A program made the position numbers and the translations under genes. From Calothrix sp. C42_A2020_038 (GTDB lineage Bacteria; Cyanobacteriota; Cyanobacteriia; Cyanobacteriales; Nostocaceae): a stretch of 64,000 nt of DNA. The notes below the pieces were generated by a model. It was not told where the DNA came from, made no database searches, and worked only from the letters and a program-made list of their open reading frames with translations. Below, in pieces: positions 37,801 to 46,615 of this stretch. Location of the stretch: positions 353,843-417,842 of the forward strand of contig JACYLQ010000027.1 of assembly GCA_015272395.1 (NCBI GenBank). Reading direction: 5' to 3'. Position 1 is the first letter of the stretch; each line of letters opens with the position of its first letter.

Positions 37801-40800
37801 TTGGTAGATATATAAGTTCGTAAACCTTGAGGAAGCATTGCTGTTTCCTCAAATACATGTGTTTCTCCAGTTTCAATCACAACACGGTCATTTGCGACTG
37901 CTGCTGTCGCATCATTATTATTTGTCAAAAAATCAAGGTTAGTAAAACCAATTACTTCTTGTTCTGACTTGCCGAGTACACGAAGTGTGGCAGGGTTAGC
38001 AGCTATAAATTTTCCTTGTAAGTCTTTAACAAAAATTAGCGTTCCTGTGGCGTTGTTTATCGCATTCAGTATTACTAAACTTTGTCGTAGTGCGTTTTCA
38101 GCTTCACAACGGGCAAGGTCTGCGATTTTACGTTCGTGAATATCCAGTGTTGCACCAACTATACTAACTGGTTTATTTTCATGGTCATATTTAACTTGAC
38201 CACGCAACATCATCCAACGATAATTCAATTCACCATCAAGATCAGAAGTGACTAATTTGACACGATGTTCGGATTCAAATACAAGACCTGTTGCGATACC
38301 ATAATCAAATGCTACCTGTACAGCCTCATGATCATCAGGGTGTACCGACTCTAATGCTTGTGTAAATGGCATTACTAAGGGCTGTGTGGGACTATATGTA
38401 GTGTTGACAAAAGTAATTTCGTTGTTATTTAAATTCAGTTCCCAAAGGAAAGTATTTGTAGCTTCCAACGCGCGTTGCAGTCGGTTTTGGCTTTCTTGCA
38501 AAGCTATTTGTGACTGTTTGATATCGTGGATATCAAGGGCTGTACCCACCCATCTAATGATATTACCTTGAGTATCTTTGAGGGGTACCGAGCGTGAGAG
38601 ATACCAGCGATGTGTACCATCACTCTTCATAGCTCGATATTCGACTTCGTGGGTTAAGCCAATACCACCTTGTTCTTGCCATGTTGCAATTACGTTCGGT
38701 AAATCATCAGGATAAATTAGTTTATTCCAATCTGAGTAATCAATATCTTCCGGTTGATATCCTGTATAGTCGCGCCATTGCGAATTAGCATACTCCATTT
38801 TCCCCTGCTTATCAAGCAACCAAACAAACTGAGATGAAGCTTCTGCTAAGGTTCTGTATAAATTTTCGCTTTCAGCAAGCTTGGCTTCGATTTGTTTACG
38901 CTCTGTTACATCAATCGAAACACCAATTAGCCCAATAATGTTACCGTTATCATCGTAATAAGGTGACTTTGAAGAAATATAGGTGTGGGTTCCTTTTGGA
39001 AATTGCACTGTTTCCTCAAATACCTGAACTTGACCATGAATCATGACCGAACGGTCATTTTCCATCACCATTAAAGCTTGCTCACGATCGGCAAGAAACT
39101 CTAAATCTGTTTTCCCAATTACTTCTGTTTCTGATTTCCCAATCGCTTCTAAAGTTGCGGGGTTGGCCATAAGAAATTTGCCATCACGGTCTTTAACATA
39201 AATAAAAGTTGGTGTAGTTTGGTTAATGGCATTGAGAATAGCTAAACTTTGCCGCAACTCGTTTTCCATCGCTTTGCGGGCAGTTATATCGGTTGAGACT
39301 CCGATTAAACCGATGATATTACCGTTATCATCATAGTAAGGAGATTTTGCAGATTGAAAAACACGCTTCCCTGATGCTGTTTCTGCGACTTCTTCAAATA
39401 TGTGTAGTTGACCACTTTCGATTACCAAACGGTCATTTTCTAAAACAACTGCTGCTTGTTCGCGTCCTGGATGATGTTCAATTGCGGTGGTATTAAGAAC
39501 TTTTTCAGTGCCAATTATTTCAAATGTGGCAGGATTTGCCATGATCAAACGACCTTGGTCATCTTTGATGTAAATTAAAGTCGGCGTACTTTGACTTATA
39601 GCATTTAATATTGCCAAACTTTGCCGCAATTGGTTTTCCATTTCCTTGCGGACTGTGATATCAACGGAAATACCTATCAACCCGATAATATTATTATCGT
39701 CATCGTAATAAGGTGACTTTGTGGTTAGAAAAGTTCTCTTTCCTTCGGCAACTTCTACTGTATCTTCAAATACATGAACATTTCCACTTTCAATTACCAA
39801 GCGGTCATTTTCCAGAACAAATGCAGCTTGTTCTGGGGGCAGAAAACTAGTTTCGTTTTTACCTAAAACTTCTGTTTCTGACTTACCGATTGCTGAGAGT
39901 GTGGCACGGTTTGCCATTAATAAGTTGCTATTAATATCTTTGACGTAAATTAAATTAGGTGTATTATGGTTAATTGCATTTAGGATAGCTAAATTTTGCC
40001 GTAAATTGTTCTCAATTGCTTTGCGATCACTTATATCCCGTGCGAAAGCGATACATTGATTTTCTGTTACCTGTTTCACACTCATTTCTACAAGTAACTT
40101 TGTATTATTTTTTCTAATTAATGTCCACTCTTCGGTATGAATATTACCTAATGATATAGATTTTCGGTGTAATTCTAGGCGTGGTATATCTTCCGGAGAA
40201 ATAATATCAATGATGGATTTACTGATCAGTTCGGCATGTGTGTACCCTAGTAATTCACATGCTTTATTATTAACATTAGTAAATAGCCCTGCGTCATCAC
40301 TAATAAAAATCGCATCTGGCGCCAATTCAATTAAATTGCGGTAGCGTTGTTCGCTTTCAAGTAATGCGAATTCTGCATGTTTTTGTTCATCGATATCGCT
40401 GCAAACCCCAAACCACTTAGTTATGTTACCATTCTGATCATGAATTGGGATACTGCGACTCCGAAACCAGCGGTAATTATTATCGGCACCACGAAAGCGA
40501 TATTCAATTTCAAAAGGTTGTCCTATTTGTACTGACTCGAACCAAAGTGTGAGTGTGCGTTCTTGATCATCAGGATGCACTATAGTATCTATCCATTTAA
40601 ATCCATCTATACAGTCAAACGACAATCCTGTATATTGACACAATCGGTCACTAACATAATCACATTGACCGTCAGGCAAATTTGTAAAAAGAATTTCTGG
40701 TACGTTTTTGGCCAACATACTATAACGTGCTTCACTTTCACGTACAGCAGCTTCGGCATTATGGCGTATTTGATCTAACTTGTTGAGGTAAATACTGTTT

Positions 40801-40991
40801 CGCCAAATCGTAAATAAATAAATCACAATTAACGAAACTGTCATCAACAACGTGCCAAAAGCAAAATCATAATAGTTTGCTTTTTCACCTTGAATAACTA
40901 CCCAACTTAAAATTAAAGGTAGTAATACAGCAATTGGGATAAATCGACGCACATTCACACTACCATTAAGTTCAGTAGTAACGGTTGCCAT
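34890..40991 (-). CDS. Giant sensor histidine kinase with 13 PAS domains
   Basis: The 2033-residue protein has two N-terminal membrane helices (FIPIAVLLPLILSWVVI and FGTLLMTVSLIVIYLFTIW). I count 13 PAS units of about 120 residues from about 79 to 1709. A coiled coil, HisKA with SVSHDLRAPLRHIAGFV (about 1747) and HATPase_c (NLIENALKYS, DNGIGFD, GTGVGLANV) complete it. PAS 3, 4, 5 and 8 are close relatives (LRQSLAILNAIN..., GLIGVS.DIT). PAS 11 and 13 form another pair (YLPLDE.GI.EA, CTPYEK.YIRKDGSR), and 1, 6, 9, 10 are W/HPDDLP-type. No receiver, GAF-bilin or Cys-lyase motif is evident. An insert of about 60 residues (about 1882-1943) interrupts HATPase_c between the N and G1 boxes. It heads a three-gene signalling operon. 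Confidence 0.93.
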   Translation of the reverse strand: MATVTTELNGSVNVRRFIPIAVLLPLILSWVVIQGEKANYYDFAFGTLLMTVSLIVIYLFTIWRNSIYLNKLDQIRHNAEAAVRESEARYSMLAKNVPEILFTNLPDGQCDYVSDRLCQYTGLSFDCIDGFKWIDTIVHPDDQERTLTLWFESVQIGQPFEIEYRFRGADNNYRWFRSRSIPIHDQNGNITKWFGVCSDIDEQKHAEFALLESEQRYRNLIELAPDAIFISDDAGLFTNVNNKACELLGYTHAELISKSIIDIISPEDIPRLELHRKSISLGNIHTEEWTLIRKNNTKLLVEMSVKQVTENQCIAFARDISDRKAIENNLRQNLAILNAINHNTPNLIYVKDINSNLLMANRATLSAIGKSETEVLGKNETSFLPPEQAAFVLENDRLVIESGNVHVFEDTVEVAEGKRTFLTTKSPYYDDDNNIIGLIGISVDITVRKEMENQLRQSLAILNAISQSTPTLIYIKDDQGRLIMANPATFEIIGTEKVLNTTAIEHHPGREQAAVVLENDRLVIESGQLHIFEEVAETASGKRVFQSAKSPYYDDNGNIIGLIGVSTDITARKAMENELRQSLAILNAINQTTPTFIYVKDRDGKFLMANPATLEAIGKSETEVIGKTDLEFLADREQALMVMENDRSVMIHGQVQVFEETVQFPKGTHTYISSKSPYYDDNGNIIGLIGVSIDVTERKQIEAKLAESENLYRTLAEASSQFVWLLDKQGKMEYANSQWRDYTGYQPEDIDYSDWNKLIYPDDLPNVIATWQEQGGIGLTHEVEYRAMKSDGTHRWYLSRSVPLKDTQGNIIRWVGTALDIHDIKQSQIALQESQNRLQRALEATNTFLWELNLNNNEITFVNTTYSPTQPLVMPFTQALESVHPDDHEAVQVAFDYGIATGLVFESEHRVKLVTSDLDGELNYRWMMLRGQVKYDHENKPVSIVGATLDIHERKIADLARCEAENALRQSLVILNAINNATGTLIFVKDLQGKFIAANPATLRVLGKSEQEVIGFTNLDFLTNNNDATAAVANDRVVIETGETHVFEETAMLPQGLRTYISTKSPYRDQTGNIIGIIGISTDITERKDMETALAESDRRFRFLAEAIPHLVWQADAEGKPLYFNQQWREYCGVTLDNIDQIIADKWSSIIPSEDLELTKQRWLECKARGEVYEAELRIKRFSDNEYRWHLARAVPIHNEAGKIIAWIGTNTDIHDNKIHQAQLAESENRYRQLAENVPQLVWVSDSDGAVTYFNQRWVNYTGLELNVNSGWDWRQIVHPDDLPQAMEKWTTAITTKTAMRDVQYRLRCHDGTFRSFLARAVPMHDVENNITTWLGTCTDIDDKVKAEEALRRSEQRLRLFADSDIIGIIYASFQGEIYEANNAFLKMIGYTKEDIENKTLNWRNLTPKEYLPLDEEGIVEAIIKGVCTPYEKEYIRKDGSRIAVIIGYRLVEEQAAITFVLDNSQRKRAEVERDKFFNVSIDLLGIASFDGYFKRINPAFANTLGYSEAEILSTPFLELVHPDDIPITVREVENLRHGINTLKFENRYRCKNGEYKWLVWNSVPDVEAGLMYTVAHDITERKQTEQALRQSQERLRLFAESNVIGMLYGDTSGGIFQANDTFLDIIGYTRDDLEAGRVGWLDITPPEYLPLDEAGIAEAKARGCCTPYEKQYIRKDGSRVDVLVGYVLYGEDKTQSVAFILDITDRKLAEAEIGRLNKTLEERVRQRTAQLEAANKELESFSYSVSHDLRAPLRHIAGFVDLLKKRLEKQEIDETSKRYINTVVDATTQAGRLIDDLLAFSRMGRTEMRYTLLDMNLLVAEVKRDSHDIIKDRQVIWRVETLPQVHGDPSMLRLVLRNLIENALKYSKTREVAEITIGTIERIGNQESSVGNQELAIERATTSSTYSFLTPDSITDATLTAAPHPAERITSSVSYIPNSPINTQEIVFYVKDNGIGFDMRYIHKLFGVFQRLHSDPQFEGTGVGLANVQRIIHRHGGRVWAEGELDIGATFYFSLPKNSDLLQPLEEVRSGD

Positions 40992-41257
40992 AAGTCCGCG
41001 ATGTAAATTAATTAATAAAAATTCCCAGACATCAGACTAAGAGAAATAGCCCTATTCATACTGCGATAGAGGTCGTATAACCGCTGTAATCATAGGAAAC
41101 CTTCATTCTATTTATATACTATTTTCTTTATTTATAAATTTTGCAGTATATCAGGATTAGATTAAAGCTTTGAAACGATTTATTGATGCACCTTGAGATA
41201 GAGACTATTTGATACTTTAAATATCTAAGTTATTACGGTTGACAAATTGTAGATTAT

Positions 41258-42304
41258 CTAAGTAGGAAATTTAGATTGGATGGCATCGATAATTTTTTGT
41301 TCTTCAGGTGAAACAGTACCACTGATTTGGGCGATGCGTTGGCATTGTGCTAATAATGTTACTGCATAATCAGAGTCAAGTTGATTGAGTAGTTCTTCTA
41401 TCGGTTGAGGAGAATGGATGCTCTTTTCAATTTCCTCAAGCGAATGTGAACCCAGGTTAATAGCTTTTAATTCTGGTAATATTTCTTCCCAGGTTTTATT
41501 TGGATGACTACTTAGGATCATGTGAACGAGGATACGATCCATGATAGCTTGTTGAGAAACTGCTTTTTCTAGGTATTGTTCGCTTTCTTGCTTGAGCTTA
41601 TCTATTGTTTCTTCAGAGCTTAAGTCTGTATCAGCGTCTAATTTGGCTTCGTAGAACCTACATGCTGCATATCCGAGTGAGTAAATCATCGTCGCATTGG
41701 AACTGGCAGCAATTACGGCGCCTGCAAAGGGGACATTACGTAGTAAACTTAAACCTGCAGCTTTAAGTAATTTGCCTCCTCCTAAAGCTAATCCAAAAAT
41801 CGCAACGACTTCACCTTTACGAGCTGGGTCTTTTAAGTCTAAACCATACACAGAGGCAATTTTATATACCATCTCTGATTGCAGTTCGGTTGTAGCAGCT
41901 AGATCAATTGCAAGTAATGCAGCTGCAACACCAGGTATAACACTTGTTGCTAAACCAATTCCACCCGCTTTTGTTGCCTTTTCGACCATAATACGGTGAG
42001 CAAGTTGTCGTGGTGATTCCGATGGATAGGTTTGCTTAAGTTTTTGAACAGACTCTGCGGCTTTATCTAGATTAATGTTGCTGGAGGCGCCGATAAGCCA
42101 GTTAAGATTTAGGACTCCAGCAAGTTTACGAATTAACCAGTTGTTACCAAGACTGTTAGCAACATGTCCGGTAAATTGCGTTGAGACTTCAATCAGCTTG
42201 CGTGTTTGTTCAGCTGCTGCTTGCCCAAGTCTACAAACTTGCCGCGTTATTGATGAAATCAATGATGTATGACTTTGTTGCGATTGCTGGGATTGGTCTG
42301 ACAT
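41258..42304 (-). CDS. EcsC-like membrane-associated protein
   Basis: The 348-residue protein has a hydrophobic glycine-rich core resembling EcsC-family proteins: GGIGLATSVIPGVAAALLAI, DLAATTELQSEMVYKIASVY, then KGEVVAIFGLALGGGKLL and NVPFAGAVIAASSNATMIYS. The N-terminus is Gln/Ser-rich with amphipathic helices. The C-terminus is a separate helical region that looks TerB-like (DYAVTLLAQCQRIAQISGTV, SPEEQKIIDAIQSKF). The function is unknown. It is transcribed toward the metG side of the chromosome's minus strand and separated by more than 250 bases from its neighbours. Confidence 0.65.
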   Translation of the reverse strand: MSDQSQQSQQSHTSLISSITRQVCRLGQAAAEQTRKLIEVSTQFTGHVANSLGNNWLIRKLAGVLNLNWLIGASSNINLDKAAESVQKLKQTYPSESPRQLAHRIMVEKATKAGGIGLATSVIPGVAAALLAIDLAATTELQSEMVYKIASVYGLDLKDPARKGEVVAIFGLALGGGKLLKAAGLSLLRNVPFAGAVIAASSNATMIYSLGYAACRFYEAKLDADTDLSSEETIDKLKQESEQYLEKAVSQQAIMDRILVHMILSSHPNKTWEEILPELKAINLGSHSLEEIEKSIHSPQPIEELLNQLDSDYAVTLLAQCQRIAQISGTVSPEEQKIIDAIQSKFPT

Positions 42305-42783
42305 ATCAAATATTAATTACTTTATTTTATAAACTTTAATGTTAAGTATTGACCAAAAGCTCGAAAGATAAATCTTCCGACAAGAAGATTGCGTTTTTAT
42401 CTAGAGGATTAACTTGAGTGGAAAACGCTACGTAAGACCTAACCTCCAACCCCTTTAAGAGCGAGGGAAGGGGAGAAAACATTAGCAACAGATGATCAAC
42501 GGATGTAACGGATGAGTAGTGGTTAATACCATTTGTATATGAAGATGCGCTTTACTATTACTCTTAGACTCCTTTTATAAGGGGTTAGGGGGTTGGTATA
42601 ATTAGGTAATACTACTGGTCTGTGTCATAAGTTTTGGTGGTATAAATAATATTTTGTGAAACAGGCGGGGACACCTGTTCCACAACACCCCAAAATTAAT
42701 GACATCAACTTTCTTTGTTTTTAATTTTGACTTTTGACTTTTGCCTTGTTGTTGTAGTAAATATTATTTGCTCAATTATTTTC
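42305..42783. other. Repeat-rich intergenic region
   Basis: These 479 bases hold several dispersed repeats and no ORF. GTGGAAAACGCTACGTAA (near 42417) has an inverted partner at 59235-59251. A CCAACCCCTTTAAG-type C-rich tract lies next. A roughly 53-base element at 42612-42665 matches 7737-7793 inverted. An AACAGG/CCTGTT hairpin lies at the right end of that element. Confidence 0.55.
42612..42665 (+). repeat. Dispersed repeat copy 2 (inverted match at 7737)
   Basis: From TGGTCTGTGTCATAAGTTTT to the AACAGGC tail, this is a near-copy of the minus strand of 7737-7793. Its right edge forms a small stem AACAGG/CCTGTT, continuing CCACAAC, also found at 54215-54240 without the rest of the element. 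Confidence 0.65.
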
Positions 42784-43599
42784 TTAATTTCTGATTTTTA
42801 TCTCCTCGCGAATATCTAGAAAATCATTTGATTTTAGAATTTCGTAAAGATTAATATCAGCTTCAAGCAGGCAGGCATGTCCACTGTTAGGTAATATTTC
42901 GATTTTAGAGTTTGGTAGAATATTTATCAATCGACGCGCTTCTTCCAATGAAGGTAAAAGTCGGTCATCGCTACTTGCTACGATCAAAACAGGTTGTGTA
43001 AGTTCAGATAACTTCGCAGTATCTATATCAAATTCGCGCAACAAAGAAACACGCCAACGAATGGTTTCTGATGGAACAGAACGAACTGTTTCGAGAAGTT
43101 CTGTGCGGTCGCTTTCTGAAAGACGAGATAATGAAGCTAAAAACGGCAATAAACCAATGGCGCCAACATCAAACATCCATTCGGGAACATAGTTCATCAG
43201 TGGAGAAACCCAAACATACCAAGAACGTAGTTTAAAACTTGAGGCTGGGTTGATTAAGATGATACGTTTGAACAAATATGGCGCCTGTATAGCTACTTTT
43301 TGCGCTAAACAACCACCAAACGACTCACCACATAGGTATACTAGGCGTTGTGAGTTCCTTTCAAGTTCAGCGTGAATTAAATCTAGGACATTATTAGTTA
43401 AGTCCTCCCAACTGGTAAGGTCATTGCGTGGTATTGCTAAACACCGGACATCAAAACCAGCTTCTAGTCCTACGGTTTGAGTTCGTAGTAATTGACCAGT
43501 GCCATCCATCCCAGGTAAATAGACAAGTAGAGGATATTCGGGCTGTAGTTTTTTAGGAGTCAAGAAACAAGGTTTTAATTCTACTTTTGGGATAGTCAT
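42784..43599 (-). CDS. Alpha/beta hydrolase, phytyl-ester-synthase-like half
   Basis: About 271 residues from the ATG at 43599. Motifs: YLPGMDGTGQLLRTQT near the N-terminus, the nucleophile elbow GESFGGCLAQKVA (Ser near 95), an acid in ASSDDRLLPS, and His in PNSGHACLLEAD. Plant plastid phytyl ester synthases (PES1/2) fuse such a hydrolase to an LPLAT acyltransferase. Here the acyltransferase is the neighbouring upstream gene on the same strand, so the pair looks like the unfused version. Likely substrates are phytyl or acyl lipids, but that is inference from architecture and family knowledge. Start alternatives are a GTG at 43605. Confidence 0.8.
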   Translation of the reverse strand: MTIPKVELKPCFLTPKKLQPEYPLLVYLPGMDGTGQLLRTQTVGLEAGFDVRCLAIPRNDLTSWEDLTNNVLDLIHAELERNSQRLVYLCGESFGGCLAQKVAIQAPYLFKRIILINPASSFKLRSWYVWVSPLMNYVPEWMFDVGAIGLLPFLASLSRLSESDRTELLETVRSVPSETIRWRVSLLREFDIDTAKLSELTQPVLIVASSDDRLLPSLEEARRLINILPNSKIEILPNSGHACLLEADINLYEILKSNDFLDIREEIKIRN

Positions 43600-43769
43600 C
43601 AGCACTAATATTGTTATATTATTTTTTAGCTGTGAAGTAATTTGAGTATGATGTGTTTTTAATTATTCAGTGAGGGCAGTGACCCCTCAGTAAACAACTT
43701 TAAATAATATATTAAAAAAAATCTGAATGTTGAACTGTTTAAAGTAAGCTGAAAGTCCCAACTCATAAC

Positions 43770-44495
43770 TCAATAAACTCCTTCCTTCAGCAAACCAGTA
43801 ATCTCGGAGTGGCAGTAGCTGCTAATTTCTGAAACTAGAGCTTTAGCTTTCTTACCTTGATACATTTCTCGATGTTGAGATTTAATCCAGTAGGGATGAC
43901 CGATAAGGATAGCTACTCTCCGGTATACAACTAAAGGATGCCAACCTGGTTGGTTAAACAATGGTTCGCTGGGGTCGAACAGGGTGAGAAACTTTAAAGG
44001 TATTGCTGATGTATTTACTTCTTCGATCGATGCAATCGCAATAGGTAAAATCGCAAGGTTATCGACTTGACAACGCAGTGCTAAATGTGCAAATCCTCGT
44101 TGGAACTCCCCGACTTGATTTGCTTGAGTGACTTCAACCATCGGTTTGGTACCTTCAGGAAAAACCCCTACCATCTGCTTTGATTGCAGTAGAATTTCTG
44201 ATTTTTTGAGTAGACTAGAGTATCTTTGATGACTTGCTTCTAGTGGGAAGCATCCAAGTGCGTGGGTCACAAACTCCCGCATAACTGGCACTTGTCCCAT
44301 GTAATGATGGCAAGCAAATCGAATTGGATGCGACAATGCTGTCATTAACAGTGGTGCATCCATAAAACTACGGTGGTTACTTGTGACTATTATGCTTGTA
44401 TCCTGGGGTATGCGATTTTCGTAGTAGCGAAACATTCTTGTCGATAACGCTGCCATTAACGCGCGCGAAATTTCCACGGGACTGCTTACATTCAT
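43770..44495 (-). CDS. LPLAT/PlsC-family acyltransferase
   Basis: About 241 residues from the ATG at 44495. Acyltransferase blocks are clear: NHRSFMDAPLL (the H-x4-D catalytic box), the glycerol-phosphate-like block around GCFPLEASHQRYSS, and FPEGTKPMVEV (block III). No long membrane helix is obvious. The family includes lysophosphatidate acyltransferases and the DGAT/phytyl ester synthase type known from cyanobacteria. The adjacent hydrolase favours the second, as the two domains are fused in plant PES enzymes. The 170-base gap between the genes contains AT-rich sequence and an AACTCATAACTC repeat. Divergent from metG. Confidence 0.82.
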   Translation of the reverse strand: MNVSSPVEISRALMAALSTRMFRYYENRIPQDTSIIVTSNHRSFMDAPLLMTALSHPIRFACHHYMGQVPVMREFVTHALGCFPLEASHQRYSSLLKKSEILLQSKQMVGVFPEGTKPMVEVTQANQVGEFQRGFAHLALRCQVDNLAILPIAIASIEEVNTSAIPLKFLTLFDPSEPLFNQPGWHPLVVYRRVAILIGHPYWIKSQHREMYQGKKAKALVSEISSYCHSEITGLLKEGVY

Positions 44496-44865
44496 ATTTT
44501 TCAAATCAAAATTTCCAACTCAAAACTGATTACTTTTCTTCTCTGGATTTTTACATTTCTTCACTATATATTGGATAGCCTTAAGATAGAAATGTCTTAT
44601 CTGCCAACCAGAGCGGAAAATTTTTCCTAAATAAAATATTTGTATCTCCAGTCACAATTAATAGTTGAAACCACTATATAACCTAATTTTTTTGGTCAAA
44701 ATTAACCATAATTTTGACCTGTTGCTTAACAATAGCGTATTACTCGAAATTTGCTAATATTAAATTGCGAGTTGAAAAACCACGATAAATGTTATATAAT
44801 TGCGTGGTTTTGACTACATACTGAAAATAAAAAAAACTGTTATATAAGAACTTTGTTTATATTGC
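44496..44865. other. Divergent promoter region, acyltransferase and metG
   Basis: This AT-rich gap of 370 bases carries the metG promoter (44772-44811) and presumably the acyltransferase promoter on the other strand, for which no convincing hexamer pair was picked. No ORF was found. Confidence 0.5.
44772..44811 (+). promoter_or_regulatory. metG promoter with overlapping inverted repeat
   Basis: TTGAAA (44772-44777) and TATAAT (44795-44800) are separated by exactly 17 bases, an excellent sigma-70-type promoter. The perfect inverted repeat AAAACCACG (44776-44784) / CGTGGTTTT (44803-44811) straddles the -10 box and the expected start point. Start near 44807 gives a leader of about 60 bases before metG. 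The repeat could be an operator for a dimeric regulator or, read as RNA from upstream, a terminator. Confidence 0.7.
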
Positions 44866-46479
44866 ATGAATCAAGTTAAGACAACACAGGATAGATTTGC
44901 GCTGACCACGCCGCTATATTATGTGAATGACCTACCTCATATAGGTAGTGCTTATACCACTATGGCTGCTGATACGATAGCAAGATTTCAACGGTTGTTA
45001 TCGAAGTCAGTATTGTTGGTGACTGGTACTGACGAACATGGACAAAAAATAGAACGTAGTGCCCAAGCTAAGGGAATGAAGCCGATTGAGTTCTGTGATG
45101 AGATCGTACCCAATTTTATCTCATTGTGGAAATTATTAAATATCCAATATGACCGTTTTAGCAGAACTACCGCGCCAAACCATAAAGCGATAGTAAATTC
45201 ATTCTTTAAACGAGTCTGGGATAATGGTGATATATATCTAGGGCAGCAAAAAGGATGGTACTGCGTATCTTGCGAAGAATTCAAGGATGAACGTGAACTT
45301 TTGCCAGGACACCGATGCCCAATCCATACCACCAAAGAAGTTGAATGGCGTGACGAAGAAAACTATTTTTTCCGGTTATCTAAATATCAAGACAAATTAC
45401 TTGCATATTTTGACGAAAAACCTGATTTTATTCAGCCAGAAAGTCGTCGTAATGAAGTCCTCAACTTTGTGAACCAAGGGTTACAGGACTTTTCGATTTC
45501 GCGAGTTAACTTGGATTGGGGTTTTCCGGTTCCATCAAATCCTACACACACCCTTTATGTCTGGTTTGATGCACTTCTAGGTTATATAACCGCATTGCTT
45601 GAACCTGATGATGAACCAACATTAGAAGCAGCTTTAAGTAAGTGGTACCCATTCGATTTACATCTAATTGGAAAAGACATTTTAAGATTTCATGCAGTAT
45701 ATTGGCCTGCAATGCTCATGTCAGCAGGGTTGCCATTACCAATCAAAGTGTTTGGACATGGTTTTTTAACCAAAGATGGTAGAAAGATGGGTAAAACTCT
45801 TGGTAATACGGTTGACCCTGTAACATTAGTAGATCATTACGGCGCCGATGCAGTTCGTTATTACTTTCTTAAGGAAATCGAATTTGGTAAAGATGGCGAT
45901 TTTAATGAAGTTAGGTTCATTGATGTTTTAAATGCAGATTTGGCGAATGACTTAGGAAATTTGCTGAATCGAATTTTGGGTATGGTGAAGAAGTACTGCG
46001 GTGGCAACATTCCTGTAATTGTAAAAGAAGATGTTCCTACTGATCATCCTTTAAGATTAATTGGTTTATCTCTAGGGGAACAGGTTAAAACAGCTTACGA
46101 AGCGCTAGCGTTCAGTCAAGCTTGCAATTTGGTTTTATCGCTTGTACAGGCAAGTAACAAGTTTATTGATGAGCAGGCACCTTGGAGTTTGTATAAACAA
46201 GGAAAACAGCAAGCCGTAGAGCAAGTACTGTACACAGTGCTTGAATCTGTGAGGTTAGCTGTATATCTTTTATCTCCTGTAATTCCTAATATCAGCACTG
46301 CTGCATATGAACAGCTAGGTTTCGGAATTGATTTTAATGACCAAGCAAGTGTTGCGAATGCACCATTTAATGTCCATTCTCAGTGGGGATTGCTAAGTAA
46401 CGAGCAAAAATTGGGTACACCCCAACCAGTTTTTAAACGTATTGAACTTAAACGAACTGATTTGTTAAAAGACGATTAG
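44866..46479 (+). CDS. metG: Methionyl-tRNA synthetase
   Basis: The 537-residue class I synthetase has TTPLYYVNDLPHIGSAYTTM at the N-terminus (HIGH-type PHIGSAY). The CP/zinc region GWYCVSCEEFKDERELL...HRCP, TLYVWFDALLGYITAL, and the KMSKS-type loop GRKMGKTLGNTVDP (about residue 307) follow. It lacks the C-terminal tRNA-binding EMAP-like domain found in longer MetRS, which is normal for many cyanobacteria. A well-formed promoter precedes it and a perfect stem follows the stop. Confidence 0.95.
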   Translation: MNQVKTTQDRFALTTPLYYVNDLPHIGSAYTTMAADTIARFQRLLSKSVLLVTGTDEHGQKIERSAQAKGMKPIEFCDEIVPNFISLWKLLNIQYDRFSRTTAPNHKAIVNSFFKRVWDNGDIYLGQQKGWYCVSCEEFKDERELLPGHRCPIHTTKEVEWRDEENYFFRLSKYQDKLLAYFDEKPDFIQPESRRNEVLNFVNQGLQDFSISRVNLDWGFPVPSNPTHTLYVWFDALLGYITALLEPDDEPTLEAALSKWYPFDLHLIGKDILRFHAVYWPAMLMSAGLPLPIKVFGHGFLTKDGRKMGKTLGNTVDPVTLVDHYGADAVRYYFLKEIEFGKDGDFNEVRFIDVLNADLANDLGNLLNRILGMVKKYCGGNIPVIVKEDVPTDHPLRLIGLSLGEQVKTAYEALAFSQACNLVLSLVQASNKFIDEQAPWSLYKQGKQQAVEQVLYTVLESVRLAVYLLSPVIPNISTAAYEQLGFGIDFNDQASVANAPFNVHSQWGLLSNEQKLGTPQPVFKRIELKRTDLLKDD

Positions 46480-46506
46480 TTTTTAATTTCTGTTAACAGC
46501 TTATTC

Positions 46507-46533
46507 TTCAGGGTTATACATCACAACCCTGAA
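46507..46533 (+). terminator. Hairpin after metG
   Basis: TTCAGGGTT (46507-46515) and AACCCTGAA (46525-46533) form a perfect 9-base stem with a 9-base loop, 27 bases after the metG stop. The following TTATC is a poor T-run, so some read-through into the next gene is possible. Confidence 0.6.
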
Positions 46534-46615
46534 TTATCATAAAGCATTCAAAATCCGTGTTTTTGTAAAATTTAGTATCCTTTATTACATAGATAACAAA
46601 AGAGGTATGACAACA

